64,000 nucleotides of DNA, from contig NC_091674.1 in NCBI RefSeq assembly GCF_042453785.1, positions 29,089,501 through 29,153,500 of the forward strand, read 5' to 3'. Numbering within the stretch: position 1 is the first letter of the stretch; the number at the start of each line of letters is the position of its first letter. The notes under the pieces are model-generated. The model worked only from the letters and a program-made list of their open reading frames with translations. It did no database searches and had not been told where the DNA came from. Positions 46,726 to 59,033 of the stretch are shown here, piece by piece. Made by a program: the position numbers and the translations under genes. The DNA is from Malus domestica (taxonomy: Eukaryota; Streptophyta; Magnoliopsida; Rosales; Rosaceae).

Positions 46726-47697
46726 CTAAAACTTCAAATTAGATGCCCCAAACTTTTGCTCTGTGATTTTGTCAAGACGCTCGAGCATCTCAGGCGTTAG
46801 GTGCTTCTGTGAATCTCCGGTCTCCCCTCGTCTGAAGAAGACATCGTTGCTGAATTTTTCATCGGTTTTCGGCCCCACATGATACGTCCCACTTTTGTTC
46901 ACCTCCAAACTACTCAAGTTCTCAAAACTGCAAAACTTTATTATTTCTTGCACAGCCCCTTCTTTCTCTTCTTCTGAAGAAAATGGATATCCTATGAACT
47001 CTGCCAACCTCTTTACGTATCCTTCTGTATCAGCTTTCAAATCCTCAAACTTAAAAAATAGCACCTTATTAGGGTTTTTCAAGCTTGCTTCCCAGTACCC
47101 TAGTACATGATCCCAAAACGGGCCTGCAAGTGCAACCCCTTTGCAAAACAACTCAAATCCTTCTTCTAGAGGGAGAGGAGGGAGTCTATATACCTTCGAC
47201 CTTAGTTTTTCGGAAAATGCCCATAAAGAAACGAGAACATCTTTCGGGTTCCTTGCAACGTACACAACCCGTGTATCTGAATCCAAAACGGAGTTCGGCA
47301 ACGATGAGTGAGGGACGTGGGTTGCAAGCAATCTAGGTGAGGCCATAGAGTCGAGATACTCAACTGGATTGTCTTGGTGAACAAGCAACTCTATGTAGCG
47401 CACAATATCATGAGGGTTCTTTGTGAGTAATGGATGTGACGAATAATCGCAGTCTTTCCGGTTTTTTATGGCAATCATGAGAGCCTTCACCCATGTTGTA
47501 CCACACTTGGGAAAGGTGGCCAGGAAAACGTCAGAGTCCCTAGCCCTAAAATCCTGTTGTGCCCAAATCACACCTTCAAGAAAAACCTGGGGGTACCAGA
47601 AGTTCTGGTACTGGTAGTAATGCTCAGCTGCCCAGCCTGTGTCTTTAGGGAGGGTTGAGATAATTTCTTGATCAACACCAAGAGAGACAGAAGCCAT
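46726..47697 (-). CDS. Cytosolic sulfotransferase
   Basis: A PAPS-dependent sulfotransferase of the plant SOT family, 323 aa, intronless as is usual for this family. PKCGTTW (63-69) is the 5'-phosphosulfate loop; the conserved Ser of PKSGTTW is Cys, which is common in plants. The catalytic base is probably His127 in LLATHVPHSSLP. YVARNPKDVLVSLW (147-159) gives the 3'-phosphate binding Arg/Ser, and FFRRGETGDSQKHLTPE is the C-terminal PAPS loop. That loop departs from the usual RKGxxGDWKNHLT: Trp-Lys-Asn is replaced by Ser-Gln-Lys. Substrates in the group include flavonoids, hydroxyjasmonate, brassinosteroids and desulfoglucosinolates, and cannot be told here. Length and ends are normal. A TATA box lies 69 bp upstream. 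Confidence 0.93.
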   Translation of the reverse strand: MASVSLGVDQEIISTLPKDTGWAAEHYYQYQNFWYPQVFLEGVIWAQQDFRARDSDVFLATFPKCGTTWVKALMIAIKNRKDCDYSSHPLLTKNPHDIVRYIELLVHQDNPVEYLDSMASPRLLATHVPHSSLPNSVLDSDTRVVYVARNPKDVLVSLWAFSEKLRSKVYRLPPLPLEEGFELFCKGVALAGPFWDHVLGYWEASLKNPNKVLFFKFEDLKADTEGYVKRLAEFIGYPFSSEEEKEGAVQEIIKFCSFENLSSLEVNKSGTYHVGPKTDEKFSNDVFFRRGETGDSQKHLTPEMLERLDKITEQKFGASNLKF

Positions 47698-47765
47698 AAT
47701 CTAATTAAATGACACGAAACAATTAATCTTTTAATTAATTAATCTAATTCACAAGAACCACGACA

Positions 47766-47773
47766 TTTTATAG
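47766..47773 (-). promoter_or_regulatory. Putative TATA box of the sulfotransferase gene
   Basis: Minus-strand ccctataaaatg lies about 70 bp upstream of the ATG at 47697, the normal distance for a short leader. Confidence 0.6.
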
Positions 47774-48234
47774 GGTCAATTTGTGGATGCAAATGTGTTT
47801 AGTGTTCCCTTAATTCATGGACTTGACCCAGTCATGAAAATATCATATCCGCAAAATCATATGCAACCACTTCAAGCAAAACAACTCCTTGAAATTTCGA
47901 CATTTAAGAAATCGTTTTCTTGCATTTTGAAGCAAAACCAACAATTATAGCATCATAATTCGAGTATCATACCGAATTCTTTTCAATTCATCAGATTCAT
48001 AATCTATTTAGCCCATTTTGAATTAAAGAGGTCTGCAAGTAAAATTTTAATAATTTCAATTTTAGATAATTACTAGAGAGTTGATTTCTAAAAGAAATAG
48101 CTTCAATAAAAATATTTTGGATAATTACCTACACGCCAGATAACAAAAACTTCCAATTCAAATTATCATTTCAACATATAAATTATCAAAACATTCCAAC
48201 TGCATTGCTAACCATCCTTGGTTGCTGGTCAAGG
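47774..48234. other. Intergenic, upstream of sulfotransferase
   Basis: AT-rich; no feature beyond the presumed promoter. Confidence 0.5.
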
Positions 48235-48650
48235 GCCGGGGCTGTTCCTCAGTGGCGCAAGCTCGAAACATACCGGTGGTATTGAAAGGCATATATGGTG
48301 ACTTCACCTACGGCAGACACAGCAACCAGCCCTACATTTCCTTTTGGAGCACCCTCCTCCACGACCGCGACATAATCTGGTGCTTCTATGAGAGAAACAC
48401 CTTTGAACTCCATAAGAGCTGCCACATCCCTTGCAACCGTGCCACGAATAATTGCTTCGGCTTTGGCCGTAGCAGAAACTTCGCAGAGATTGTTGGCATA
48501 TGTCCATGCACCAATGATGGGCGTGTCACCAATCCGGCCAACCATCTTGTTGACTAATCCGCTAGTAGAAGTTGCAGAAGCTAACAGTCCCAAGTTTACT
48601 ATCACCATCAGCGTCTGGAGTTTCTTCCTTCTCATCTTTGTAAAGGGCTT
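48235..48650 (-). pseudogene. Isoaspartyl peptidase/L-asparaginase, beta-subunit remnant
   Basis: Minus-strand translation gives [51 protein letters not shown] and [11 protein letters not shown], a close match to the C-terminal (beta) half of plant Ntn-type asparaginases. The alpha half and the catalytic Thr region are missing. After GEVTIY the family's [15 protein letters not shown] is still encoded but in another frame, so there is at least one frameshift near 48285, and the first part before LASATST is also out of register. The gene is dead. Its position beside the helicase matches, from memory, the neighbours AT5G08100 and AT5G08110 of Arabidopsis. Confidence 0.85.
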
Positions 48651-48767
48651 GTGGTAAGCGAAAAATATTCGCATATAATACGTCAGCTTTTTCTAAATTT
48701 TGTTTTTTTTTTTTTTTTGAAAAGGAGCTTTTTCTAAATTTATATAAACGTTAAAACCACCAAAATT

Positions 48768-48841
48768 GGCCTATTAGCTCAGCTGGTTAGAGCGTCGTGC
48801 TAATAACGCGAAGGTCGCAGGTTCGAGACCTGCATGGGCCA
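48768..48841 (+). tRNA. tRNA-Ile (AAU anticodon)
   Basis: A 74-nt cloverleaf. The acceptor stem GGCCTAT pairs with ATGGGCC (one G-U), the D arm is GCTCAGCTGGTTAGAGC, the anticodon loop CTAATAA has AAT, and the T arm is GCAGGTTCGAGACCTGC. Discriminator A; no intron; no encoded CCA, as expected for a nuclear gene. The A-box and B-box (GGTTCGAGACC) are intact. Confidence 0.96.
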
Positions 48842-48851
48842 TTTTTTTTTA
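48842..48851 (+). terminator. RNA polymerase III terminator
   Basis: A run of nine to ten T directly after the tRNA. Confidence 0.85.
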
Positions 48852-48860
48852 TTTTTTATT

Positions 48861-49677
48861 TTTTACAATAATTTTTTTATGGTTTCACAGAATACAAAAT
48901 GCTGGACACTTTTATTCTGCTTTTTTAATTTTGTTTTTTTTTATATTTTTTACAATAATTTTTTTTATAGCTAAACTAGTTTCTACATGTTTCTAACCAA
49001 AGTAGAGAATCAAATTATTGATATGTTTTTCAACGAGAGGGGAGTCATGAATCGAGAAATGAAATTAATACGAAACCAACTAGCTCACATAATTTCTCTG
49101 TTTCCAAATTTTTAGGTGTAGGATTACGAATTCTAATATAAAATTCTTACTTTTTTAACTCATGAAGAATTAGAAATTTAGAATAATCTGCTCATGTTTT
49201 AGTAAACACAATAATTCAAGAATCGAAATAATTCTAATTCGCATTCCATAAAAATAAACATGCCGTAAAAGCTTTGATGGCACAATATAGTACTGGGTCA
49301 AGAATCAGAATAATTCTAAAACAAAACTGATGAAAAGAACTTGAAAACTTAAAGTTTTAACGATAAGGACAAAATAAAGGGTAAAGTGAATAGTATCAAG
49401 ATTGACTTCTTAGTGTAAAAATGTGGTTTTTAGTTAAAGTAAACAGTACCAAAAGTTTTTCGTTAAAGTTCCCTATTTCTAACGCTAATCCCAGTTTAGC
49501 CTTATATAAAACATTCCATCAAGAAATACTACAACGTAGACTACAGGGGCTGAGAAATTACAAAGCTTGTTTCGACCAAATAAAATAAAATAAAACTGCA
49601 AAGCTTGTAAACCTTATTGTTCTATATACCGAGAATTCGAAAGAATGAAGTTAATCCGGTCAGTATCCCATTTAGCG
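48861..49677. other. Intergenic, helicase 3' flank
   Basis: AT-rich; no gene or element recognised beyond T-rich runs. Confidence 0.5.
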
Positions 49678-52600
49678 TTAGGGATGTGGTGGTGGTGGTG
49701 ACGGTGACGGTTGTAGGTACCCATTGCCAGTTCCTCTACTTCCGTCTTGCTTCACCGAAGATTTCAATGACTCGGGAGATCCCCGCGTGTTTAAGTTTTC
49801 TTCTTCAAGAACACCCTGAATGGACAAGAAAACCAGTCAACACAATGACGGGAGACAAACTAACATAAACGGATACAACAACAACCACCTTAAGGATCAT
49901 AATTGCTGTCTCCCTATGTAAATCTTCATTATATGCCTCGCACGCAAAACTCTGAGACGCAAAATGTTTGAAGTTACTTCATGGGGGGAGAGAGAGAGAG
50001 AGGATAAATATAGAGAATGTGAGACATACTTGTACACAGTTAGGGCAGCCACCAGATCTTGAGCAGCTGCAAGACGAAAGAAGTTCGATAGCAGGAGTAA
50101 AGAGCTCCATAAATATCGGTTGAACCTATTACATGTCCAAGTATATCAGTTTCAACAGAGGGTCAACATACATATTGCTGTCCAGAGGTCAGCATTATCT
50201 CCGGAAACCAAGCCAGGGAGTTGGAACAAAGCTATCTTCTGATGATTTACGAATTTGAACAAAGTTTCATCGAACTCACCTGTACAGAGACACCAGTCCC
50301 TCCACGATGCTGGTCATATAATAGAATCCTTTCTGGAAAATAGGATTTGTCAGTAGGGTATGGACACTCTGGAGCCAAGTCAGATAAGTTGCATATTATC
50401 CGTCTGCACATGACAACATCAAGCATCACAATGCAGTCAGATGCTTTAAATTCTTAAGAAAATCTCAATGGCTAACAAGAATGTTATATAAGAAAGAGAA
50501 ACGTAAGGGACTCACAAAGGCACAACGTGTAGAACAGCATGTGTTGCAGCATGCAGTCCAGCACGGAAATCAAGGTCTTTCGCCTCCACTGATTCTCTTA
50601 TCCAATGTGGAACTGGAACCCACACTGCCTGTTTGGATAAAACGATGAAACATTTTATATATACAAAAGAACCAAACAACAATTCAAAGTTAAAAAACAC
50701 CAAACAATAGAACCATTGACAAAGTTAAAAAGTACTCAGGTTTACCTGTGACTCATAAGTATATTCCGGAAGTTTAAGTTCAACTGATTCAAGTACCTCG
50801 TGCGTTGCTTTACATATGCTAAAGTATCCAAACCATCTAGTTGTTACTTTGCAAGAATCTGTTCGGGCAGATGTTCTGGAAACCTTAGGTGGATGAGCCT
50901 ACAACACCAGGACATGTAGCAGGTGAGCGTTTTGAAATCATCATAACTCATAAGCATGATGAAATGCCATAGAGAGGAGTATGAGACATAAACAAAAACA
51001 AAATTCCAAGTTAATGAATTGAAAAATTGCAGAGATAACTGTTTCAAGGCACTGAACAGCAGCCAAAGCTGAATGCTGGCCTCCTCATTGTATGGGGGAG
51101 AGATATGGGCAATCCAGAAAGGGTGTACTATTGAATACTTTGATATCAGATATATGAGCCTACTCCAAATATCTAACAATAATCCTGTATAACATAAAAA
51201 CTTATCTGTTCCTGTATTAGTATCCAAATTCTGAGTTACAAGACCATCATGCATTTCCAATCGCCAGATTGACTCATGCAATTTATGGAAAGGCATTCAG
51301 GAACAACAAACAAATGTCAAGAGCTGACATACCATATTACCGCCCATGATATGAACTCTTGTGCAATCACGGGGTTTTGTGTAATAATCCAACTTAGCTG
51401 CTTTGCATAAAGCTTCCTTACTCCAAGTATCTAAGCTTGTGACCAGGTATGTATTTCCTTGGTTCATATAAACAGCACCTTTATATACCTGGAGTGAAGT
51501 ATCATTAAATTGTCAAAAGAAAATTAGTAAAGATATAAATGGGGTGTGCAGAATACTTGATACATTTCCAACAAGATAGCAAATGTACTGTTAATGTGCA
51601 TTATAGTTTACCTGAAAGAAAGCCTTGCCCTCCTCGATCTCTTCAAGGATTTCTTTCTTTTGCTGGTCTATAACTTTGTATTTCTCAGAATCTATTGATC
51701 GGATGCTTACTGAACGTGAAGGCATTTTCTAGAAAAATATGCACAAATAATGTCATGTTAAAAACCAAAGCCAATCTTCCTTAAAATATATACACAGAGC
51801 TCACAGGAGCATATGCTACAAGAGGGAAAGAAACTATAACCAAAAGAACGGAAAAATCAACTCAGATAATGCAAAGAAATTGTGTACCTCTTGCCCAGTA
51901 TAGTTCCAAATCTCGGCAGACGAATTACACGATGGATCAAGACTCAAATACCCTTTATTTTTAAGAGGTACTATGGCACTGTTCATACTAGAGCCGAAAA
52001 ACCTTTCATCATAAGACGAACTCAGGGGGTGTTCTAGAGCAGCACAAGCCAAATGCTGTGCAAGAACCTACAAGGAAACAGATATCAAGAAGCACCAAAT
52101 CATTATCGCCATTTCTTTAGACACGAACAAATGGAAGGAATATTGATGATAGAAAATTTAAAACCATTTGGTTCTTAGCATCGACATGGCAGCGCTCAAT
52201 TGGGCTTCCAAAAAGTTTATTTGGTTGTTTCATGAAGTATTGATCAAGGGGCCCTTCAAATGCAACATACACTGCAAGAGAATGTCTCTCTCTCCTTCCA
52301 GCCCTGCCAGCTTGTTGCCACAAGCTATTAACAAAGACAGAAAAGAGCAAACAATTATGGAAAGCAATAAAATACTAAATCGTAACAATTTGAACAATAA
52401 GCTAAAGCATTGATGGCCTGGAACTATACCTAGATATACTACCAGGAAAACCCAAATGAAGAGTTGCATCTATGTGTCCAACATCAATACCCAATTCAAG
52501 GGCATTTGTTGCAGCGATACCACAAAGTTTTCCATTGAAAAAATCCCTCTCTATCTTTCTCCTATCCTGCTCCATCAGTCAATCAATTAAAAACCAGCTG

Positions 52601-55600
52601 TATACCTGAACCAAAATCACATACTGGCAGAACATAATGCGGGGCGAACAGCTTTTACTAACCTCTGCAACGTAACCACCACGATAAGAACATATAGAAT
52701 CCGCTAAATTGGGTGCGGTCTCCAGAAGAATCTCACGCCTGCAGAATTATATTAATTTATTTCATGAAATAAACCATCTTGACTATATTAGCAGTAAGTC
52801 CAAACACAAGGTAAATAACAAAACCATGGGGCTAACAATGCCATAAATCTTTAATCATATCATGTAGCATTTAGTACTGAAAAAAACGAAAGTGATTAAT
52901 TATACATACGTATAGCACAACACAAGTTCACAAAGCTTGCGTGATTTGCAAAACGCAATGCAACGTAGACCATGCTGTACCATTTCAGCGAAGAGGCATG
53001 AAAGATCCATCATTGGGCTGCAAAGATTAATTAATGCATCAGGTGTTGAGGTTCCAAAACCACAAAAAGAAATCTGCATCACGATTTGGCCAAAAAAATA
53101 TTGAGAGAAACAGAAGTGAATACCAGAATTTTAAGGTACTAGCAGTGTATCACATGGTAAGGTCCAACGAAATTCCAAGTAAGCAGCTTAATTTAACTAC
53201 TAAGATACACCACTACTTAGTATGAAATATGCTAAATGTCTACTTCACAGGAGCTAGGAGGCATGTAATCATTCTTAGCAACCAAGCCACTCAAACTGCC
53301 CTATGGAGACAGATCAACCTTCTTAGGGACCATGCTCATGCCCTGGATGCCTCTTAAATTATCAGGGAAAGAAAAAGAGGCATTAAAACTATGGCAGTCC
53401 AAAGATGGGAAAAATCACATAGTATAAAACTTTTCAAGCTACTCTCATTGCTAACTCAGATTTAGAATGGCATGCAAAACCACAGATCATGGTTAAAGAA
53501 ATTACTCTCATTCTGCATGGCCTATATATATAGCAAGCTTTTACCTTGAAGTATGGGGATTAGCATTTTCAACAGCAGAGTTACCATTATCCATAATATT
53601 ATTGGTTGTCGTCGACGTCTGTAAAGAAACAACACTAGGCTTTAGCAAATTAACTAATATCTGAGTTGAACACAAAAAATAGGATATAGAACACCAACAG
53701 TTTGTCTTTGTAGATTCGCAATAGGATTCCAAAGGACGAAAAGCTTTCTTGCAGACGGACTTCCATCATTCTGAATCAGCTCTAAAGTTGGTAGACTAGC
53801 AAGTTCCTGAAGAATCAGAATAGGAGAAATTGACAACTCTTCTCAGCAACCTAACAATACAATTCAACAAGTGGAACATATGCATGCACAAAATTCGTCT
53901 AGTTAGTTTAAATGTCTTCTCAACACCCCAAAACTATACAGGTTGAGCTTCCGCACCAACAAGGCTATGTGCTGAAACAAAATTATACAATGATAAACCA
54001 AATTTATTTTCTAAACTCCAGGCGGTCTTCGTTTCTTTTACTCATCAAATCAAGATAATTGCATACTATTGAGAACAAGCTCATAAAGGCACAAGATGAA
54101 AATCATCAAATAAAAAAAAACCCATCAATGTCGAACTTTGTATAATGAGATAAATGATTTTATAATTCTAATTGAAAATCTTTACCATGCAATGATCATG
54201 AGGATTTGCCGAAGTTGCAGTAGAAAACACAAAAGAAGGATCACTTCCATATACTGCAAAGAAACAAACAGCTATTTAGCTTTCCAATTTCAATGGAAAG
54301 TAAACAAAAAAGTCCCATATTTTGTAAACTCAAAGGGAAAGATATACCATGTGAGCAGAGCCGGCGAAGTCTCCTTAATATTAGAGCAGTATGACAACCA
54401 AATGCCCCCTTATACACATGTGCCTCATCAATGACTACAAACCTAACATATCAAATATGAAATCAATCTCTGTGGTATAATTAATGTAATAATATACCAA
54501 TAAAACTACATACTGCTCAAATAACCCGTTAAAATAACTTAAATCATAAAACACCAAAGAAACGTAAGAGCATGGCATGCAAACACACGCGCACACAGAT
54601 AGATGAATCACCTGGTGACAGAAACGATTCGTGAAAGTCCAAGATATAATACCTGAGATTTTCCAAAATCCGCCGAAATCCTTTATGGTATGGCAGGAGT
54701 GATACATGCAACATATCTGGATTTGTGATTAGCTACATTCAAGCAGATAAGAATTTCAGCATAAACTTAGGAGAGGAAGCAAACTAAGTAAAATGCCAAA
54801 AATCACCAGCCTAGCATTTTGACGCAGCCATGTCCTCTCCTCCTGAGGAGTGTCACCGTCATATACACCAATGTTTAAGTCACAATTGAATCCTTTGGTC
54901 ATAGCCAACAAACTTCTTAGTTGATCCTGAGCTAAAGCCTGCATCATAAATAATTGAGATTTATAAAAAAAATTAAAAAATTAAAAAAAAAACTTATTTG
55001 TTATCAAACGCAAGACCAAAGAAGATGGTTTTTGCATCCTATGTACAACCTTTGTTGGAAATAAATATAGAGCGCATGCAGATGAACTGTGGGACAAGGC
55101 TTCTAAGACCGGCAGATTGTAGCAAAGAGATTTCCCACTCGATGTCATTGTTGCCACAACAACATTCTTCCCAGAAAGTGAGGCTTGTATTGACTCTGCC
55201 TGTAAATATCATGAGGAAAAAAAAAAGTTGAAACACATTAACCAGCTGGTTTTCCTCAGAAGGGCAGTAGCATGTAGCCTAGAAAATATCCATACCTGAT
55301 GAGTATATAATTGAGTGATTCCAGTGCTACGAAGTGCAGATCTCATGTTTTCAGATAGTTCTTGTAGAACTTCTACATAAGCGGCTCTCCGAGCACTAAT
55401 GTCTTCAACATGCACTATCTGCATCCACAGTTTCACAGTGCAGCATTAGCAGAGGTTACAATGTACTTACTGTTAGAGACATGACAACATGCCAGATCCA
55501 AATGAGCCTTAGGGGTATAAGTTGTGAACAAATATTTTATTTGGAAAATGTTTCATATCTTCCAAAAACCCAAAGTGATTATCCTACAGAGCTTCTAACT

Positions 55601-57098
55601 TCCCTACTTCAAATTTTTGTGTATTTCACCTTTTCATTTCCCAAAATTAAACAAAAAGTTACAAGAAAAGTGTAGAGAAAACCTGTCCTTTCGATCCAAG
55701 TCCCTCTCTAAGATGTTTAATCATCTCCTCTGGTTGGAATGAACCTGTTAACTGTTGAGACAAAATAGTATTACAATAGTGTCATCTCTCAGAGCATACA
55801 AAAAGAACTCCGCACTTTGAAGATCAAAAGATATTGATAACTCCAGTGAGACATAACAAAACAATTAACGTCCATTAGTCAAGGATCTGCTACCACTTCT
55901 TTTCTGTAGGTAGAAATCCTCCATCAGGTGTTATTGTCATTCATTATCACATTAGTAGGCAGTTAAAGAACATCTAACGATAATTGCAGCCTTTTTCTAA
56001 ATACTAAGCAACTTCTATTCTACATGTATTAATACCAATGGCTATTGGATCAAATGCAATCTCCTCTTCCTTTAGGTACTAACTGGATGGAGGCACCAGT
56101 TAGTATGCCAGTTGTTGATGCACAAAATCAATGGGGACTTTAGTATAACAGAAAATGTTAAGTCTGTGACCTCCACTAAATTGCTTCGATCACTAGTGTA
56201 GATAAGTATGTAAATGGATAGAGATAGGGAAGCAAACACAAGATGTACGTGGTTCACCCAGATTGGCTACGTCCACAGAGTAGAGAAGTTCTCATTAATT
56301 GTGAAGGGTTTACACAAGTACATAGGTTCAAGCTCTCCTTTAGTGAGTACTAGTGAATGATTTAGTACAAATGACATTAAGAAATATTGTGAGAGAATGA
56401 TCTCTATTTATAGAAGAGAGTTTCTAGTTTCATTCTGACATTGACACGCGTCGTGTTGTGATTGGCTTCTGATGTTGACACGTGTCGCGCTATGATTGGC
56501 TTCTGATGTCGACACGTGTCGCGCTATGATTGGCCTCCTGGTTGGAGGGAAACTCTTCTGGGTCCTTGACGGTATAACGTTGACTGGTGCTCAGTAGTTT
56601 CGGGATTGGTCAAGTATGGTACAAACACCGGTAAATTCACCAAGGGCACAAATGTTGGATTACAGTACAAAAACATGTCAACTCTCTACAAGTTAATTAG
56701 ATGATACTGAATTGATATCACCTTCTATTTTATTTTTCCACCTCTGTAGAGTATGAAGATTGAACATACAACTTATGATAAACTAGGAAAACACAAAAAC
56801 GGAACCTGAATAAAGTAAGTTGAGGATGAAAAGTTGAAAACCTACACAACATCGATGTTTTCTTGAAGCTTTAGATTGATTTCGGTCAAAATAATTATTT
56901 GAAGCTGCACGTGTTACCCTTAGTCGCTTTGCTTCATTTCCTCTTGCAGCAGGACCACATTCCTTCACTGATTTGAGCAAGTCTTCCAAGGAAAAATCCA
57001 TGGAAGTCTCATTTCCAGTTTTAAACTGCCATGAAAATTCATATCAAGTTGTAATCTATAGGATTAGAACACTAATAATGCTCATAAAACACAGGCAT

Positions 57099-57143
<45 letters not shown>

Positions 57144-58708
57144 AATTAGACATACCATTAACAACTCTACAGCCTCCCACAAATTACTTCTGAAAGAACT
57201 TTCCCGTATTTTCGATATACTGATAATCTTTGAAATATCCATTTGCTTGCAAGCTAGCAAACATGAACATGACCATATGTAAACAAAACTATCCAGTTAA
57301 AAGCCCATATATTTATTTTAGAAAACTCTGGAAATGGTATAAAAAAAAAATATATCGCACATCTTCACAATACCATATTTATGATGATCTTCATTTCGAC
57401 CATTCTGTCCTGTTGAACCATTGATAATAACAAGCACATTACCAGAACCTTCCAGCTCTGCATTCTCATTTGCAAAATGTACTACCTGCATTACCAAAGA
57501 TCCAGATGGCAAAGATTATATTACACACAGTAAAGATGTACTACCTGCATTAACAAAAAACCAGATGGCAAAGATTATATTACACTCAGTGTGTTCAAAC
57601 AGCGACATAAATTACCTTAGGAGAAATAATGGAAAGATGTTCTATGTCCTTCATACCAAGCCTAACTCCAAATCTCCCAAGCTGGTGCAATGCTTGCTCC
57701 AAAATGATTGAGGTTGTTCTCGCCTGCTGTAATTGAAGAAATGCAGAAAAAGTGTTTAAGAAAGCAAATGCCTTCATGATTATCTTCAACCACGCTGGAC
57801 ACAAGCATGAACTACTATTGCCTTTATGCAGTCCAGTGCCAAAGCCCTGTTGCCGCAAAACAGCTCTTCTCCACAACAAGCAGTCCCGGGAATAAGGGTC
57901 TGATAAACAACTCACCGTCTCCAAAACCTCAATAAACCTTTTAAAATTCTGTTCATCAAGGACATTTCCGTTTATACTAGAACGCAATATATCCAATACA
58001 ATGTCATCACAATCAAAAGTTCCCATTTTTCTCTTTGCTCCACAAGCGCGAGAACTAGCGGCTTCATCATTTACCTCACTTCTACCTCCAAGATTGAAAC
58101 TTCCTACACTAGGCCCCTTCGGAGTTTTATCATTTGAATTGTCATGTAAAAAGGTTAAGTCTTCCATCATATCAGACCACGCCGAATCGGCAAACTTCTT
58201 AATCGAGCTTTTACTAGGACAATTCGCTGGTGTTTTCGTTTGTTCAGATTTCGGGGTCTCATTACAATTCGGGTCTTTCTTAGTAAATGGGGCAAGCACT
58301 AGAAACTCACCCGGACGAATGTTGAGCCTTCCAATCTGACTCTGCAGCCTCAACTTCTCACCCTGACACACAATTACACACCAAAAAGATAGTAAATTGC
58401 AACATTTCCCATGTTCTCCAAATTAAGAAGGGTGTTTTTATAAAGTATTCCGCTTTGAAGTGCTTTTCTCTTAAGTGTAATCCCGTCAAAGACTTAAATG
58501 TAAAAGACCCTAATTTGAAAACAAAGCGAAGGAGAGAAAGAATTGCTACCTTGAAGAAAAGGTGAAAATTGGGGGAGTTTTTGGCGGGTGGGAAAAATTG
58601 CTTGAGAAGGAGCTTGAGGCCGTCGATGGTTTCGTCGACCGGGACCGAAACCGTGGCCGGTTTGCCTTCCAGCGCACGGACCTGGATCTCAATCTGGCCT
58701 TCCGCCAT
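49678..58708 (-). CDS. HRQ1: HRQ1-type DEAH-box RecQ-like helicase
   Basis: A 3'-5' superfamily-2 helicase of the HRQ1/RecQ4-like group, expected to act in the nucleus in DNA interstrand crosslink repair. 27 minus-strand exons joined in phase give 1270 aa. The first are 58550-58708, 57616-58362, 57374-57485, 57156-57253, 56842-57025, 55683-55744, 55296-55418, 55050-55199 and 54807-54938. The rest continue with 54653-54732, 54348-54442, 54186-54253, 53699-53806, 53545-53618, 52910-53017, 52663-52738, 52430-52566, 52165-52324, 51888-52067, 51612-51728, 51333-51488, 50746-50898, 50516-50628, 50280-50403, 50030-50125, 49889-49951 and 49678-49815. The N-terminus (1-75) is ubiquitin-like. Walker A is ATMTSSGKS (511-519), DEAH is at 621-624, motif III is FSTATS, and motif VI is QQAGRAGR (about 841-848). 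The C-terminal DUF1998-type cysteine cluster is SCSCSRSGGCPNC. Intron 5 holds a solo LTR. Confidence 0.93.
56197..56628 (-). mobile_element. Solo LTR in helicase intron 5
   Basis: On the minus strand this 432-bp block runs from TGTTTGTACCATACTTGACC to ACTTATCTACA, with a TATA-like ctataaatagag. It has three tandem units of 'ccaatcatagcgcgacacg' type before it, and 'gaaccacgtacatcttgtg' near the end, the layout of a plant LTR. No internal region and no second LTR are present, so it is a solo LTR left by recombination. No clear target duplication was seen, so the ends are tentative. Confidence 0.65.
57099..57141. repeat. (GA)n microsatellite beside the exon 4 donor
   Basis: About 20 GA units in helicase intron 4, ending 14 bp before the donor site at 57155. 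Confidence 0.9.
57481..57599 (-). repeat. 59-bp tandem duplication that doubles a splice acceptor
   Basis: Two copies start 'actacctgcatta' at 57481 and 57540 and share 'ccagatggcaaagattatat'. Each copy contains, on the minus strand, aatgcag|GTAGTACAT, the acceptor of helicase exon 3. Confidence 0.9.
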
Positions 58709-59033
58709 GCTCCAATTGCTTCTCTCTCAAGCTTCGGAATTCTCACTGGCAGCAAGGGTTTCTTCTGGTTTTTTTGCCTTTTGGGTTTGGCGGGGGAATT
58801 TCAGGCTGTCACTCTCTCTCTCTCTCTCTCTCTGTGATTGCAACTTTTATTTGACGCAGGTCACGTGCGGTTTTGGAGCTTGACACGTGACATTTCACTA
58901 GGCCCAAATGATGTTCTATCCTAGGCCCAAGGGAACATCAAAAACCCAATGGCAATTGTGTATCTTGTGGGCCAGTTTTTTATCAATCATGCTAACAAAC
59001 TTTCAGGTAATTCAGTTGGTTAAGAGTTATTTA
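58709..59033. other. Helicase promoter region
   Basis: Upstream of the helicase ATG, with a (CT)n run at about 58811-58833 that is (GA)n in the sense of the gene. No TATA box was recognised. Confidence 0.5.

Noticed and set aside
48222-48657. Overlapping plus-strand frames of 89 and 111 codons
   Set aside because: They are the complementary strand of the asparaginase remnant.
57595-57615. Helicase exon 2 continuing to the in-frame stop at 57595
   Set aside because: A donor AAG|GTAATT at 57615 and the conserved continuation in exon 3 show splicing instead.
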